Notes under the pieces: generated by a model
Told to the model about the DNA's origin: nothing
What the model saw: the letters and a program-made list of their open reading frames with translations, nothing else
Databases searched by the model: none
DNA from: Actinotalea lenta
GTDB taxonomy: Bacteria > Actinomycetota > Actinomycetes > Actinomycetales > Cellulomonadaceae
Length of the DNA stretch: 64,000 nt
Assembly (NCBI RefSeq): GCF_030586465.1
Contig: NZ_JAUQYP010000001.1
Span: forward strand, 1,357,446-1,421,445
Reading direction: 5' to 3'
Shown: piece by piece, positions 62,663-64,000 of the stretch
Numbering within the stretch: position 1 is the stretch's first letter
Layout of the letters: every line of letters begins with the position of its first letter
Position numbers and translations under genes: made by a program

Positions 62663-64000
62663 TTGAGGATCACACGCATGTCGGCAGTGGCTGCGCTGGT
62701 CGGTGCGAGCGCGCTCGCACTGGCTGCCTGCAGCAACTCGCCGGCGAACACGCCGTCGGACTCGGCGTCGGGCAGCAGCAGCAGCTCGAGCAGCGGCCCG
62801 ACCGGAACCGTCACGGTTGCCGAGGTGAACACCTTCTTCTCGTTCAACCCGAACACGAGTAACGGCAACGTCGACATCAACTCGAAGATCTCGCTCGCCA
62901 CCTCGTCGAACTTCTGGTACATCGACGACAAGCTCAAGGTCCAGAAGGACACGTCCTTCGGCACCTACACGGTGGACAGCGAGGACCCGCTGACGGTCAC
63001 CTACACCATCAACGACGGTGTGGTCTGGTCGGACGGGAAGCCGGTGGACAACTCCGACCTGCTGCTCGCGTGGGCCGTCGAGTCGGGGTACTTCAACACG
63101 AAGGACCACTCCTTCGACTACGCCGGTGACACCGGGACCCTCGGCCTGACCTCCTTCCCGAAGCTGGGCGACGACGGTCGCTCGATCACGCTGACCTACT
63201 CCAAGCCCGCCGCGGACTGGGAGGTCTCCTACTCGCTCCAGGGCATGCCCCCGGCCCACGTGGTCGCCGAGAAGGCCGGCCTGGCCGACAGCGCCGCGCT
63301 GGTCGACCTCATGAAGGGCGAGCCCGCCGGCTCGGACAACAAGACCTCGGACCAGATGGCCAAGGTCATGGACTTCTGGAACACCGGCTTCGACTCCACG
63401 ACCCTGCCGAGCGACCCGTCGCTCTACCTGTCGGACGGCCCCTTCATCGTGTCCGACGTGCAGGAGAACCAGTCGGTGACGATGACCGTCAACGACAAGT
63501 ACGTCGGTGACCACCAGCCGAAGGTCTCCGAGATCATCATGCGGTCGATCGCGGACTCGACCTCGCAGGTGCAGGCTCTGCAGAACGGTGAGATCGACGT
63601 CGCGGCTCCGCAGTCCTCGGCCGACACCCTGCAGGCCCTCCAGGGGCTGACCGGCGTGAACGTCTACACCGGCTACCAGCTGGCGTACGACCACATCGAC
63701 CTGACCTTCAACAACGGCGGCCCGTTCGACCCGGCCACCTACGGCGGCGACGCCAAGAAGGCGGCGCTCGTGCGTGAGGCGTTCCTCAAGACCGTCCCGC
63801 GCCAGGCGATCCTCCAGGCGGTCGTGATCCCGCAGAAGCCGGACGCCGAGATCCTCAACTCGCAGATCTTCGTCCCGGCGCAGGACGGTTACGCCGAGTC
63901 GGTCAAGAACAACGGCTCGGACGCCTTCCCGGGTGAGCCGGACATCGAGGGCGCCAAGAAGCTGCTCCAGGAGGCCGGTGTGACCTCGCCGACCGTCTCG
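62663..64000 (+). CDS. ABC transporter substrate-binding lipoprotein (SBP family 5, peptide-type), 3' end outside window
   Basis: The first 446 codons are present with no stop. The signal sequence MRITRMSAVAALVGASALALAAC ends in a lipobox LAAC, then a Ser-rich linker, and the family 5 binding fold: NDGVVWSDGKPVDNSDLLLAW, PSLYLSDGPFIVSD, and a long C-terminal domain starting FNNGGPFDPATYGG. It is expected to bind oligopeptides or similar for an Opp/Dpp importer whose other genes lie beyond the window. The start is TTG at 62663, 4 nt after AGGAGG; ATG 62678 is too far from it. Confidence 0.88.
   Translation, partial: MRITRMSAVAALVGASALALAACSNSPANTPSDSASGSSSSSSSGPTGTVTVAEVNTFFSFNPNTSNGNVDINSKISLATSSNFWYIDDKLKVQKDTSFGTYTVDSEDPLTVTYTINDGVVWSDGKPVDNSDLLLAWAVESGYFNTKDHSFDYAGDTGTLGLTSFPKLGDDGRSITLTYSKPAADWEVSYSLQGMPPAHVVAEKAGLADSAALVDLMKGEPAGSDNKTSDQMAKVMDFWNTGFDSTTLPSDPSLYLSDGPFIVSDVQENQSVTMTVNDKYVGDHQPKVSEIIMRSIADSTSQVQALQNGEIDVAAPQSSADTLQALQGLTGVNVYTGYQLAYDHIDLTFNNGGPFDPATYGGDAKKAALVREAFLKTVPRQAILQAVVIPQKPDAEILNSQIFVPAQDGYAESVKNNGSDAFPGEPDIEGAKKLLQEAGVTSPTVS

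Overview
The window is a 64 kb stretch of a very GC-rich, densely coded actinobacterial chromosome. Mycothiol metabolism (Mca), DUF501, DUF4307, PhoH2, leaderless-looking promoters and frequent ATGA/GTGA coupling all point to Actinobacteria. Gene content and the surface PKD protein suggest the Cellulomonadaceae or a near relative; that family-level placement is inference. I see no prophage, insertion sequence, CRISPR array or integron. Most of the window is core housekeeping sequence with accessory genes inserted between conserved blocks.

Layout. (1) 1-6094: the end of an extracellular-polysaccharide locus, with a PKD-repeat surface protein (5' end outside the window), a Wzy/O-antigen-ligase-like membrane protein, a Wzz/BY-kinase, a TagD-like cytidylyltransferase and an acyltransferase-3. 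(2) 6183-11034: mfd, a SurA-like lipoprotein and mazG. (3) 11047-16757: a zinc alcohol dehydrogenase, pntA-pntB, and aroD-aroK. (4) 16962-22905: eno, a convergent padR/HAAS pair, an FtsB-like protein, DUF501, ppx, a NUDIX gene and a uracil-DNA glycosylase. (5) 22987-28563: type II NADH dehydrogenase, an odd tRNA gene with anticodon UAA, an FAD oxidoreductase, a CYTH-CHAD protein and a Bax-inhibitor-1 protein. (6) 28560-36427: a TetR/hydrolase operon, an FKBP, an ABC transporter plus two-component system operon, msrA and an AI-2E-type permease. (7) 36424-48252: ilvA, greA, DUF4307, mca, a nitrilase-like hydrolase, hemolysin III, an aquaporin-SDR-glucosidase operon (glucosidase frameshifted), a Z-prenyl transferase and phoH2. 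(8) 48298-56762: a methyltransferase-fumC-NYN operon, carbonic anhydrase, DUF1761, PfkB-xseB-xseA and ispH. (9) 56794-64000: rmuC, an ABC exporter, ychF, a small cysteine-containing protein and the start of a peptide-binding lipoprotein.

Several blocks keep an order I recall from Mycobacterium: mfd/mazG/eno/ftsB-like/DUF501/ppx, and greA/DUF4307/mca/hlyIII/uppS/phoH2/fum/xse/ispH/ychF. The genes between them are probably lineage-specific insertions.

The most interesting non-coding signals are: a class I tRNA carrying a leucine-type UAA anticodon; a 20-bp perfect palindrome beside the alcohol dehydrogenase promoter; twin CCTACGG/CCGTAGG palindromes that double as the end of the aquaporin gene; a dispersed GATCAAGGAA inverted repeat family; a 28-codon leader ORF upstream of phoH2; and a 7-codon ORF coupled to the FAD oxidoreductase. 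No single wholly new system stands out. All calls come from reading the sequence without database searches.
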